Assembly (NCBI GenBank): GCA_028023455.1
Contig: JAQFVV010000049.1
Location: 2,910,536 to 2,974,535 of the forward strand
Source of the DNA: Epiperipatus broadwayi
Taxonomy: Eukaryota > Onychophora > Udeonychophora > Euonychophora > Peripatidae
DNA: 64,000 nucleotides
Reading direction: 5' to 3'
Position numbers and translations under genes: made by a program. How positions within the stretch are numbered: position 1 is the first letter of the stretch; each line of letters starts with the position of its first letter. Below the pieces are notes generated by a model. It did not search any database and was not told where the DNA came from. It worked only from the letters and a program-made list of their open reading frames with translations. This document shows, piece by piece, positions 48,299 to 60,000 of the stretch.

Positions 48299-48985
48299 AA
48301 GAAAACCTTAAATATACAACAAAAAGAACCATCAAAAGAAAAACCAATTATTCGTACTGTAATGCACCTATACATCCCAAAAAACAGCAGACAAATTAAG
48401 GAAAATCTGCAATCAATATAACATCAGAACAGCTTTCTAGAGACATACCACACTACAAGGAATTTTAACATCTACAAAGCCTAAACTTGATATGCAGAAA
48501 AGAAATAAACTTCTTCTATGAAATACCAGGTGAATGTGGAAAAACATATATTGATGAGACCAGTGATCCCATTGAAAACTGCTTGCAAGAACACAAAGTG
48601 ATGATTAGAAGAGAGAAAACAGATGTGTCTGAGATGTGCCCATAAACATATGTTCAATTGGGAAAATCCAACAATATGGGATAGAGAAAAAAAAGGTACA
48701 ACGAAGAAAATTTAAAGAAGCTGCACACATGACAATAACAAACAATTCCACAAGTCAACCTACTGTAACTATACATAATGTATGGAAACCACTAATCAAC
48801 TTTGCACTTAGAAAAAATGGAGAAATGAGCAGGAACATCATAGATAAGTATATGAAATTTCTATTGACTGTTGCCTTTGGAAAGATGTCTCAGTTGGTTA
48901 GAGCATTACCTTATAATTCAATATTTAAGAATCGAAGGGTCCAGATTTGAAACCCATGGTAGTACTATCACTGGTCAAACCAGCA
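48299..48985 (+). pseudogene. Penelope-like element, right arm (RT-linker end, GIY-YIG relic, tail)
   Basis: The plus strand gives TADKLRKICNQYNIRTAF (48385-48440), LTSTKPKLDMQKRNK, then FYEIPGECGKTYIDETSD (about 48515-48570; IYxIPCxCGKxYIGET in intact Penelope-type nucleases), KVMIRREKTDVSEMC, and FNWENPTIWDREKK (~48655-48695). The last matches the conserved NWxxxxVxDREK block. Frameshifts occur near 48480, 48640 and 48700. The 87-bp loop (48299-48385) belongs to this copy's linker region. The family is Penelope/Poseidon-like and distinct from the PLE at 1-4.7 kb. Confidence 0.8.
48880..48960 (+). repeat. tRNA-like sequence at PLE tail (right arm)
   Basis: gatgtctcagttggttagag (48892-48911) is a good D-arm/box A match (GCTCAGTTGGTTAGAGC). 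gggtccagatttgaaaccca (48938-48957) is a T-arm-like hairpin with a worn box B. No functional tRNA is implied. It may be a tRNA-derived SINE head or part of the PLE tail. Confidence 0.5.
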
Positions 48986-49019
48986 ACACCTGAAGAGGAG
49001 GAAAGAATAATACCTCTCA

Positions 49020-49149
49020 ATACATTGTGCATATACTAATCTGTTTGATGTGCTATTACTAACAGTTGAATGTATTTGGAATATTTAAATAAAGTTAAAT
49101 TTTTTTAAAGACATTCAATACTCATATTAGATGATGGAAATAGTCTAAT
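49020..49149. repeat. Interspersed repeat of unknown class, copy 3 (partial)
   Basis: agttgaatgtatttgga..tttttttaaagac and attagatgatggaaatag match the right half of copies 1 (7280-7372) and 2 (24240-24330). Confidence 0.5.
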
Positions 49150-51350
49150 ATAAAAATACAAATAAATATCACATATTTCCAACAAATCCAAAAATTAAAA
49201 AATACTAAAAAATTATTTTAACATCAAATCCTTTCTATTACAAACAATCTCAAAACTTTATCAAATTTTTACATTTATAAACCCAGCCAAAATACTATAA
49301 AACCATTTAATTAACAAATCAGTACTTGAGTATTAGTCCTACAATGTAGGGGAGATTGTACACCTTTTTACATCTGCAATAAATGTGTAATCTTGCAATC
49401 ACATCAATTTAAGCAAAATAAACCCTGCAATGTTATTCAATCTCATGTGAAAATGTGTTTCTCTTTATTAAAATGTGTTTTTGTTTTTGATATTTCAACA
49501 TTTCAGTTACTGTCCAAATTTAATTCTTTCAATAGCTTTCATTTCAGTTGCATTTTTGCTTCATCGAAGTATTTTTATGTTTTTTCTACTTCTGAATTAC
49601 ACCACTTCATTTGATTTTAAGTGTGTAAGCTTATGTAATGTTTGTTTTTGTCCTTTTGATTTTCTTTTCATAACTTCCTAATGCCAATTACAATCATTTT
49701 TGCATGAACTGCAGATATAAATTTCATGATCCCAGCAACTGGAAGTCACACACTGAACATTAAAAGACTATGGGGTTCCACAAAATGATGAAATAAGTAG
49801 CAGTGAGGGACATCAAGGCAACACTGAATTTATGTGTTATGTAGATTGTATGAAAAATGACATGTTCATTTGCATACTGAATGACATAAAAAAAATTCCA
49901 CTAGGATGAAAAGTTAATAAAATTGTAATTTATATTTATTTATTTTTATGAATTTTTTTTAAAAAAAATACATTCATTTATTGGCATTTCTGTGGAAAAT
50001 CCTGTTCATCCGATACACTGTGCAATCACATATTCAGTAATACTCCATTTTGGCAAAATTTTTCAGTTGAAATCTCCATTTTGTGTCAAAAATGTAAATG
50101 CCAAATTGCTTGTTTCAACATGAAAATTCCTGTTATATATTAGATGGTAAGTAGTGTATGTGTATATTTTATGGTTTTTGCAAATAATATTTAAACATAT
50201 AATAATTTAGTGATTGTTTTGTCCATGTTTAAAGTAACATTTTGTTATTAGGGTAATGGCATTTTGTATTTTACATATTTTTGGGCTGACAAAATGTATT
50301 TTTTAACATCAGCTTTTTTGTGTGAAATTCAAATCTTTAGTGTTGTTATAAATGTTACAGATGGAAGTTGTATACATTCCTTAATGGCAAATCAGTATTT
50401 ATTTTTACAATGTTCTTTTTAATATCGATTTACTATTCTTGTAAATTAATATTAATGCTATAAATAAAAAAGACATTTACTTTGGTATATCGAAGAAATG
50501 GGCCATGTAACACATGCTAATTTAAATATCTTTGCATATATTTTATTATATATTTCTAAGAAAGCTATTATTATAAGGCATGGATCCTCGAAAATGTTTA
50601 GTTTATTATTATATTTATTTATAACTTCTCTTTTAAACATTCCTTATAAGTTTTTATGTTTATTGTTATAAATTATAAAGTTTTTCATGTGAAGTCATAT
50701 TTAATTTTGCTCCATATTTTATACTTTTAGTTCCATGAAAGTGGTATTTTTAGTCCTGCAAGATGGAGCATGTATTAGACATACTATGATTTTTCACATA
50801 CTTATTCAACCTGCTGATAACTTTGTAAATCTTGTGAATATATCTTGTACAAGATCATGTACATGTTTTTTGTGCAAATCTTGCCCAAAATATCGTATCC
50901 TTGTGCACATATTTTGGTCAGATCACAAGATTATAAAGTTATCACAGATTGATACAAATGTGAAAAGGCACAGCAGGTTTAATGCCTGCTCCATGTTGCA
51001 GGAGTAATACTCAAATACTAAAATATCTATTATTTTTTTCTATTAATATTTTATTCAAATCTAAACAACTTCCTTTGTTATTCTTTGATAGTGTGATTTT
51101 ATACATTCTAAAGATTTTGTTTAAAAATCTTTGTTTTTATTCATATAAATTGTATAGAATATTAATAGTAAAGAAAAAAACCATAGATTTGTTAATTAAA
51201 TGTTTTTAGGATATTTTTGGATGGGTATATAAATGTAAATTTTTTTATAAAGTTTTGAGATTGTAATAGAAAGGATTTGAGGTAAAGAGTATTTTTTTAA
51301 TTTTTGGATTTGTTGTGAATATGTGATATTTGTACTTATTACTATATATT
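49150..51350. mobile_element. Probable DNA transposon with ~170-bp terminal inverted repeats
   Basis: 49150-49322 and 51186-51350 are inverted complements. Examples are aacaaatccaaaaattaaaa with its partner near 51300, atcaaatcctttctattaca with its partner near 51270, and catttaattaacaaatc with its partner near 51190. The ~1.9-kb interior holds a trace of an IS1595/Merlin-like transposase (49700-49870) and otherwise no coding. Exact ends and target-site duplications are not clear. Confidence 0.55.
49700..49870 (+). pseudogene. IS1595/ISXO2-like (Merlin-type) transposase remnant
   Basis: One frame near 49715-49788 reads NFMIPATGSHTLNIKRLWGS followed by TK. It matches the conserved NFVDPxTGxHTQNxERLWxSxK block near the end of ISXO2-like DDE transposases, with the V-D and E positions changed. 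The following frame pieces (GTSRQH, YVLCRLYEK) fit the RGTxRxxLxSYLxEFMWR block after it. Several stops interrupt it. No upstream catalytic part was recognised. The two motif matches in order support the call, but the fragment is short. Confidence 0.5.
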
Positions 51351-51442
51351 TATATTTTTTATTTTTCCTTGAAAAAAACATTAAAAAAAAAAAGTCAAAA
51401 CATTAGTGTGTAGTTATATTTTTGTAATAGTCCCCTATTTCT

Positions 51443-51530
51443 TCCAATGCATAAGCTTGTGGTTAAGACCTGTAGAGGTCGCTACCTTCGCATTTTTAAG
51501 TCTACATGCTTTAGGTTTATTGCCTTAGTA
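51443..51530. repeat. 87-bp dispersed repeat, copy 2
   Basis: This is the second copy of 21777-21863, from ccaatgcataagcttgtggt to ggtttattgccttagta. It lies about 90 bp outside the right TIR of the 49150-51350 element. Confidence 0.75.
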
Positions 51531-52860
51531 AATAGTCATATATAAAACCAAATTTCAAAAGAAGTTTGGTGTATTCATTTATATATATATTGAAAATTAT
51601 GAACTATTTTTTGAAAAGAAAACTGTGTAGATGATATTTTAAATTCATTGTTTTATAAATTTCTAATGAAAAATTAAAAAAAAAATACATTATTGCACCT
51701 TTATTGTTAAAGGTGGGTGTCTAGACAACAGTTTGAGATGGTTGATTATTATTTATAATGGGATTGTCAAAGTATTGACTGGTTTTAATAATTATTATTC
51801 TATAGTTTAGAAATGTAATCTTTGTAAAAAAAAATCAAAATAAATTTGCTTTTAATATTTATTTAATTTTAGTTATTTCTGAAACTATTTTTGGTAATAA
51901 TTATGCTAATAATATTTTTAATTTGTCGCAAAATCTATTCATATTGAAGGTCACATAATAAAAAAATCAATTTTTGTAATGTGAATACTGATTTCATTAT
52001 ACTATACTGGTCTAATTGTTAAATTAAAAATACAGATGAAAGCACATATATATGTTGTACTGTATATGTTCATTTATACAAACAATACGCATTTCAAAAA
52101 AGTGTGAGTTATTATCTTCTTTTCATATCATCTTCTAGGAATCTTGAAACAAAATATAGTGTAAATGGAAGATTCATTGTATATCTGGTTTAATTGAAAA
52201 CTTTGATTAAAAAAAAGAGAGCGATTTTCAACATCAGTTTAGGATTTTTATTGCCTTGCTCACTTATTTTTTTAATTAAAAAAGTTATCTAAGAAGTAAT
52301 GCTTATTTCAAACTTTTAAATAAAAAAAATTGTTCTTAAAATTATTTAAACAACTTACAGCACATTTTTCAATTTATTAAAATTGATCTTAAAAACTATA
52401 ATTAAAAAATTCAGATACAAAATATGTATTTAAATTGATACTGTTATTTCTTTTTTGCTTAGCAACTATAATTAAATATTCAATTCTTTTGGCAAAAATC
52501 TAATTTACAAGCTTATAAATAATTTTCTTTTTGCATTAAATGTAAATCAGAATTGTTTTAAAAATATTATAGACATAATATATATTTTTAAATAGATGCT
52601 AATTTTCTTGTTGATATTTTCTTTCATTTAATAATTTATTTTGTATATATATAACAAATAATAGTGATTTTCTTTACAAATATTTTTAACTAATAAATGA
52701 GCAATCCATAATTAGTAATTCACTGATGCAGTGATTATGCTAATATTCATCACATAGAGCTGAGATTTATCATGAAATGATATAACTTTTTGTAAAGCAT
52801 TTTCGTCCATCTCCTTGAGAGTTTATTCATAAATAATGAACAAATTACTTTGGGTTGTCA
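51531..52860. other. AT-rich sequence, no feature recognised
   Basis: No coding or repeat relationship seen. Confidence 0.5.
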
Positions 52861-52945
52861 AGCATTAGTGGTTGAGGGGTCAGGACAGCCTCCTTACAAG
52901 CAGTTGTCCTGTGTTTGTGGATTCACTTCCCAGCCAATGCTTTGA
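52861..52945 (+). repeat. Possible tRNA-derived SINE fragment
   Basis: attagtggttgaggggtcag resembles box A of a tRNA-derived SINE, and gtggattcacttcccagcc about 50 bp on resembles box B. This stretch is less AT-rich than its flanks. No second copy is in the window. Confidence 0.35.
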
Positions 52946-53065
52946 CACATGGAAAAAAAAAACTTTGGGTTGGCAATTCAATATTCTAGCTATAGGCTTG
53001 CAAAAGATAGTGTTAGTAAGGCAGGTGTATCACCTATTTTGTACAAATTCTATATTTCAAAATTT

Positions 53066-53497
53066 AGGCAGAAGTTACTGAAAACTCCCAGTGAGCTATA
53101 TGTAAATGAATAGATCCATAAATAAATGAAAAACTACAGAAATGAGCCTATCTTTACTTTAGCCTGCATCATGTATAAGCAGTCAATCTATTGACATATT
53201 ACAAAGCTTAGCATGCATTCTATATATTAATATAATTTCAGGACAATTGTAAGTTATTCTGAAATCATTATAAAAAATGAGAGGGCAATGCTGATTCTCA
53301 TATTTAACAACCCATGAATATTAAATGAGTCAACAGTTCATAGATTAGATATTAATGTTATAGCGCAAATGTAAAACGAAATTTATTCTGAAAAACCCTA
53401 GCGAGCTTTATGTGAACTAATATAACTTTTCTTTTATTGATGAAGTTGTATTAGTTTAATATAACTTGCTGAGAGGTTTTCAGTAACTTTCAAATAA
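53066..53497. mobile_element. MITE with repeated inverted ends
   Basis: agttactgaaaactcccagt (from 53069) is the inverted complement of the right end ctgagaggttttcagtaact (ending about 53490). A second copy of the left end, ctgaaaaaccctagcgagct (53389-53408), forms a tight ~100-bp hairpin with the right end. The structure suggests a nested or duplicated end. Confidence 0.65.
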
Positions 53498-53529
53498 ATT
53501 TTATCTATATTTGAGGCTGATGTAATTAA

Positions 53530-53650
53530 TATTTAACTTGTATACTTTGTAATTATATATTGAATTATTTCCATAATGAAGATTTATTTATTAAATATTT
53601 TTCTAAACTTTTCACATATATTCAATATTCAAAAATTGAAAATAGATTGA
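53530..53650. repeat. Interspersed repeat of unknown class, copy 4 (partial)
   Basis: ttgtaattatatattgaatt..atttccataatgaagattta matches the left half of copies 1 and 2 (6808, 24090). Confidence 0.5.
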
Positions 53651-54820
53651 ATTTTTCAAATACAGTTTCCTCTTACTTTCAAATTTATGTATGTGCATAT
53701 GCATACATACAGAAATTTAGACACCGTTCATTAGGCATACTTTTCTAAAACATCTCTTATTCATCAGAGAAACTAAAAACATTAAACTACTACATCTCCA
53801 TATTCATGTTGATAGTTTAATATTTTCCTACAAGGGACTAGTTTCTATTCACTTTTAATACTTGGTGAATGAATGAATAATTATTGTATTATAGAAATAT
53901 TTTGAAATTTTATAAATTCAAGTAAGACATAATTTCCAAATTTTCAAAAATCATAAAGCACGTGCTTCCAAACTCATGGCAGATATTAAAATAATGTAAA
54001 TATAAATTACATTATTAATTAAAGTTCCAACATTAGCTTAATTGAATACTATTGGAATGCTAGATGAGGATGTGATTTCTATTAAAAATTAACCATTTTT
54101 TTTTAATATTCTATTTTCATAATCTCTGGCTTTACTTTTTACATTTACATCATTATAATTAAATATATACCCCATTTCTTTTTCATGATTCACAAAACAA
54201 AATGCATTTTTTGTGTGATTTTGATGGTTCTGCTATTTGATTCTTATGCTTACATTTGTTGTTGTCTCCATGATATATTGAATAACAATGGTCTTTCCAG
54301 GCATAAAAACGATACAGTATTACCGTTATGTGTAAGACTTTCTTTTGAAGTTTTAATCAACTTATTAAAATTAATGGAAGACTGAAACCAACATTATGCC
54401 TATTATAACAATATTGTAAAGCATAGAAATAAATTTACATAGTTTGTAATTATTATTTGCTTGTTATTTTTAAATTATATACATTATTTCCATTTTACAT
54501 CCATTATATCCATGTTTCAATATATTTTTTAATTTGATGTATATTTCATAGTTTATTTTTATTAAGAATTTTTTAAAACCTGATAATATAAATAAGCAAA
54601 CATTCAAGTTTGTTAAGTCATGAAAAAGGGATCATGATATATTTAATTGTAATTATATAATTGTAATGAGTATAGAAAGAGACTATCACAAATAAAAATA
54701 AAAGATATTATCAACCACACTGGTATTTTAATTATGAATGTGCTCTTTTTAATTTAATACTTTAATAGCTGCTTGTGCTTTTTTAAAAATTTAAAAAGAA
54801 ATTATTCTTGGTCAAGTGAT
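53651..54820. other. AT-rich sequence, no feature recognised
   Basis: No supported feature. Confidence 0.5.
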
Positions 54821-54832
54821 ATATATATATAT

Positions 54833-56900
54833 TATAACGATCGAAATGAAAGTGAAGATCGAATCTAACCGCAAAACAATATCTGCAACTACCAGGGCGC
54901 CATCTAGGCATTTAAACCTAGAAAAATTTATAGAGTAGGCAGATACGCGCTGTTAAGATTCCACTTTATTTAAATATTCCGATCGTTAGCCCAAGTCACT
55001 AGCTCAGCGGAGACGCAGAGATAAAAATCTATATCTTAATTTATATCTTAAATATCAATAAATAAAAGCCACTGCCAGAAATTAACACATAAAAATATTT
55101 ATTTACGCACATATAAAATAACATTTAAATTTTGAGGAATAAGTTTAACATTTTAGATTTTTATATTAATTTTTAATTTTACATTTAACTAAGTTTCAAT
55201 GAGTTTAATATTTTATTTAGATAGTCAAGTATGAATAGACTACATAGATCTGCATTTGAAAAGAAAATATTCTTCCCTGATTTAACCTTAGGCAACAAAT
55301 TTCGCAATCAACTGGCGCCAATCCATCTGATACATTCATGTATTCAATGTAGCATGATACGACAACACAAAATACTATACTGTCAGGAATGTACATCTGA
55401 ACAATAAGTAGAAATAGAGAAGACATTGACTCTCCACCAACAGGAATGTGACATCTGTTGGCAAGTAGAACAATAAACAAAAAACTCCATAGGAATGGAC
55501 TGCGGTCTTCTGCCGACTTACAAACCCATCCATAGGCAAACAGAGGGTGTGTGGCGTATATCTATAATCCTGCCCGTAGCGGACCTCATACTACATCTAC
55601 TAATTACACAAATATATCCAATCCATTGAGCCAATTCAACTACGAAATGAATAACCTAAGATTACCCTCCCTTAATATAACTTTACAAAACTATATAGCC
55701 ATTCACGCCCGACTTAAATTTAACATTTAAATACGTTCGCACAGATTTGTTTAAAAATGTTGGGTATAGATCGGCTGCACAGATTCCACGGTCAAAACAT
55801 TCCAAATTAAACACAACCGATCAAAATACAAAGTCAATCGATAACGTCAATTGCAACAGGGAATACACAAGGCCCCATGGCATTCATCGTAAGATGCCCG
55901 CATTAACATCGTTGACCTATATATTCCAATCGACTGTGAAAACCACAACATAATCAACCGCTAACGAATCTATGCAACGTCTATACCCAACTTAAATGTA
56001 ATGCATTTAATAATTTCTACAATAAATATTACTACAAATAAAAATAATAAAATGGAAATGATTTTAGCAAAACTTAACTATATAAATTTAAACAATCAAT
56101 TATTAATTTGAAAATCAAATAAGAGTTCATTTTAAAATTTAAATTAGCTGAATCTTTAAAAAAAAAATCAATGACGAAAGTTCTTAATTACTTTTTTTTG
56201 GTTGTTGTTAATTTGTAAAGTTCATAGCTCACGGTAGAAGAGTCCAGGTTTCTGCTTTTAATTCCCGCGATGCCTCCATTGGAAGATAATGTTCTGGAGA
56301 TGGCAATAGCTGGTTCAAGGTATCACAGTCTTTTCATTTTTCCTTTTTAAATAGAGAGTGTGGTATGTGCGTCCTACCACCTCTCAAACACACAACGCTG
56401 GAACTGCCCGAAAAAACTGTATTTCCCTTTTTATATTATCCACACAGATTCAATCAACAAAACGTCACTAATCCATCACTTTCATTAGGGTCCGAGCCAA
56501 GGCTTAGTGCTTCCATTGGTCAAGCTAATTTCTCTTTTTTTCTTATCTATCTTTCATCAGATCATTTTAATTATACAAGAGCCCACAGCTAGCTTGCTTT
56601 TCAAACAATTTATAAACAATCATTTCCATTTACAGATTACAAGAATTAATTAATACCTGTTTTTATTTTTAAATCTTATACTTTTTTTTTTATAAAAAAG
56701 TACGTTCAAATACTTATTTATTTGTTTTTTTAAAAAAAAATATTTTTAAAGTTTGGCATCTGTGCGAATGTATATACGTTTAACAAACATTTTAATTTTA
56801 GCGTTTAGTTTTTTCTTTCTTTTTAATACACTTATTTTTATATGCGAACTTTTAAGTTTTATTCTAAATTAATGTAACGACATATTTATATATCATTACA
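54833..56900 (-). mobile_element. Diverged solo LTR, related to the 11.9-18.1 kb element, in (TA)n
   Basis: The minus strand starts TGTAATGATATATAAATATG and TCGTTACA (a terminal hairpin) at 56900. It ends CGATCGTTATA at 54833, with one change from the expected CGTTACA. The end portion carries gcgccatctaggcatttaaa with tatagagtaggcagatac, as in the array LTRs. It contains the segment that is present in LTR3 but deleted from LTR1/LTR2 (for example agattaccctccc and ccattcacgcccgac, 55660-55712), but in a different order. It also contains one version of the conserved hairpin (55879-55898). No internal region follows and both sides are (TA)n. Confidence 0.8.
55879..55898 (-). ncRNA. Structured hairpin, diverged version in the solo LTR
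   Basis: The minus strand GGCATCTTACGATGAATGCC has stem GGCAT/ATGCC and loop CTTACGATGA. The flanks can form an outer stem (cgatgttaatgc with gcaattgacgttatcg) and a GGG/CCC helix, as in the array copies. All stem positions still pair although three or more differ from the other versions. Confidence 0.6.
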
Positions 56901-57236
56901 ATATATATATATATATTAGAAATTATTAGAAATTAATTGTCACTATTTATTTTATCTACATACATACTATCTGCCTGCATACCTGTCTCCTCTCTGATAG
57001 CTATCAACCTACCTTTCTATTTATCAATTCAATTAACAAACTAAAACTATTCACAGAACAATCAAGTCTGAAACTCATTTTGTAAGCCATATCCCCAAAG
57101 AAATTACTTAAATGAATCTACAAATAATGCCCACCATTATTTTTATTTCAATGTCAATTTTATTCGTCAATGTTACATATTTGAAAAACTAAAAAATTAA
57201 TTAAGAGCTTGTTTAATTTGTTAAAATTATATATAT
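56901..57236. other. AT-rich spacer between two solo LTRs
   Basis: Starts with (TA)n and ends with a short atatata run. No other feature. Confidence 0.5.
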
Positions 57237-59746
57237 TGAAACAGACAGATCGAAGAACCGATCTTAGTTTCATGTGTTTAAGTACGGTAATTCGAACTAC
57301 TATTCGCCCGCAGTGGAATTTTTCCATTTCAAGTCACAAAAATTGAGCTATATATATTTTATGTTTTGTAAATAAATATGTAGAGACTCCGTGCATAAAT
57401 GTCACAAATCATGAAATAATATTCGTGTGTGCGTGGTTTGTGAATTTATATCAACTTAATTTAAAAGTTCCATTGCGGGTGTAGTTGCTTAAATTTTAGC
57501 CTTTTAGAATTATACAAAGTCGTTTAAAAATACTGATCAAAAGTCACATTCCTTTGATCAGTGTTTTTAATTAAAATCTGTATTGTACAAATGTATAGAG
57601 TAATTAAGTTGTATTCGAAATTAGATAAGGAATTTATATTTGTAATTACTTTGTCAATTTAAAATTGCGTATTAAAGTTAAAGATAGCTGAAAACGGAAC
57701 AATGGAAATGGATAATTGATATTGTATGGTCAAGCTGGATTGCTGAAGGCTAGAGAAAAGTAGGCGGAGCCTAAAACAAAAATAGACAGAAAGGTCAACC
57801 GTGGCCATCGTAGAGAAAACTAACATTCTAACTTTTGACGTGGCTGGGAGTAGATCGTCTCAAAAACAGCAAAGCAGTTGCTAGAGAAATCTCTCCAACT
57901 TTTGTTAAGAAGTCCACCAATAAACCGTAATGTCGATGGGCTAAGTGCCAGGAGCTGATCTCTGTCCTGCCAATTTGAATCTTTGTACCGCTGACTGATC
58001 ATGTTTTATGTGCTTCACAATTTCCAGCTTCCAATCTCCAAATTGACTATGCCTTCCAAGTAGATTTCAAATGCGCGCCTATGTTCGTCAGAAATACCAT
58101 CGTGAGAAGCCAAGCCGGATGAAGAAGGAAGGGTAACTGTGTTACATGAACTTTTAACTTTCTCCCGAGCTTAATGTTATAAGTTAATCTGTCAATCAAA
58201 TGACTCACATGTAAGTTTTTTGTTTCGTTTATAACGCTACTGTTTCAAACCTGTCAGTAAATTTTCTTTTCTCCTTTTCCTCTGCTCTAGTCTTTAGAAA
58301 ATAGTTTATAAATATTGTATCTACTAATAGTAATTCAAATGAAGACATTTCTAATTTTTTCCTTTTATTATTTATGCTATAAACAAACGATGCCAATAGA
58401 AATATTTCCCAACTCTGTTTAAAGTTTATAATATTGATTATAGTTATTTTAAAAGGAAGTTCGTTGTTAAATTAAAGATTATTTCGTATATTGAGTTGGC
58501 AGATATTAAATCACTTTATTATATTTTTTTTTTTTGTTTTTTTTTTTGTTGTTTTGTCATACTATTGTAACCGATACTTCAATCTTAAATATGTAAAGGG
58601 TTTTAAATTTATTATCTTAGTTTCCTACATGAAATGAGAAATAGTTCTCAGTGTATAATTTGTTATAATCGCTACCGCCTGAACGATCTGGGGGAGTTAG
58701 GGGTTTCAGAGTAAACTTCATTAATTATTGCTTTTGCGGTCAGTTTGATTCCGCCATGTTTTATTGGAATAGTTATATCAGCCTGTTGCGTAGAAATAGA
58801 CGAATTGATTACTCAGGTTTGGTAAAATTCCTTTTCAAATCCACTTCAAGCACTCGTCCTCGATGACTGTGGCAATGCCTTCCCTTCGCCAAAGTTAGCG
58901 TCTCACCATACTACCATATGGGGAAGAAAGCAATTCTTTCCCAGGATCTCTTGGATCACCGGGTTTCGAAATGATCCCGGCTGGTTGTAGTGTCCCGGAG
59001 CTACTTGGGGGCATTAAGCCTTGTCAAAGTACAAGCCGCCCGGTATTCCTTTGATGCACCGCAAGTGATTACTGTAGGGCTCTTCAATCTAGGCAACCAC
59101 TAGTACATCAATCTTAGATATCATAGTTATACGAAACCACCTTCCAACTATTCGTACACGCAACGGTTCGAATCTATTCGAATAAAATAACTTAATAAAA
59201 ATCGTAGATAAATATTTTCAATGCTCAAATGCTCTGATTCCCTTAGCCACCCGTCAATCATGTCACTACACAAATATTGGTATGAGTTTGTTTACCAGGT
59301 AAAATAATTACTAAAGACTAGTAGCTAATTATAATAGAATATTTATGGAAATTTTACCGTACTTTTGAATACTATATTTTTATGTTTTCTATTTGTTATT
59401 AAACAATTTATTTACTCTAATTTTGTGTCTTCCACCTCATTTCTCTCGAAGTCTATTTAGTCACCTACTGTCTGTATTGGCAACTTAAATATATACATTA
59501 CATTAATGACCGTACCGATATCCAGAGTATAATAGATCTATATATAAAACTGTAAGTAATTTAGTCTGTGTTCTGAGTTGAGCTAGTAAAGGGATAACCC
59601 CGTGCTGTTATAAAGTCATCATCGGTTGGTCATACCGGGGTTTGGGCTTGAATTTCGTTGGCGTTTTGGAATTTATTCTTAAATGTGGACTGGGTTTGAA
59701 CTCGGGTACCGTGTATGAGTAAGCGTGGTGGATTTATACCGGTACA
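57237..59746 (+). mobile_element. Probable solo LTR (2510 bp) inserted in (TA)n
   Basis: It starts TGAAACAGACAGATCG and, via CCGATcttaGTTTCA, forms a terminal hairpin (57237-57272). It ends ACCGGTACA, followed by (TA)n. Near the end, gagttgagctagtaaaggga with taacccc parallels the ccactgagctagtgacatgg / gctaacg block of the array LTRs, suggesting a related family. It is clearly less AT-rich than the surroundings, with a GC-rich block at 58850-59105. No coding domain found. No second copy is in the window, so the LTR call rests on ends, target and the shared block. Confidence 0.5.
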
Positions 59747-60000
59747 ATATATATATATGGTCAGGTTTGTACATTCATGTAACAAAATCCAGGATCCAGG
59801 TAAAATACATCAAAGCTGACCAAAATGGGATGGTGAGATCCTGAATCCAACCAAGTTTTAACTCATTCATCAATAGGCTGTGATTTAATACTTTATGAAT
59901 GATATTTCTGAGGTTACCCCATGGTGTCTCAATTTCTTCTATGAGCTGATTCTGAACAGGAAGAGATATGAGACTCCGAAACAAACTAACAATTTAACTA
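59747..60000. other. Unrecognised stretch with a small minus-strand frame
   Basis: A 69-codon minus frame (59984-59775, with NELKLGWIQDLTIPFWSAL) has protein-like composition and is less AT-rich than its flanks. I know no family for it and it ends at the (TA)n beside the solo LTR. It could be an exon-sized or transposon fragment. Confidence 0.2.

Noticed and set aside
50735-51007. 90-codon plus frame rich in cysteine
   Set aside because: The cysteines do not fall into a known zinc-binding pattern and no other coding evidence was found within the TIR element.
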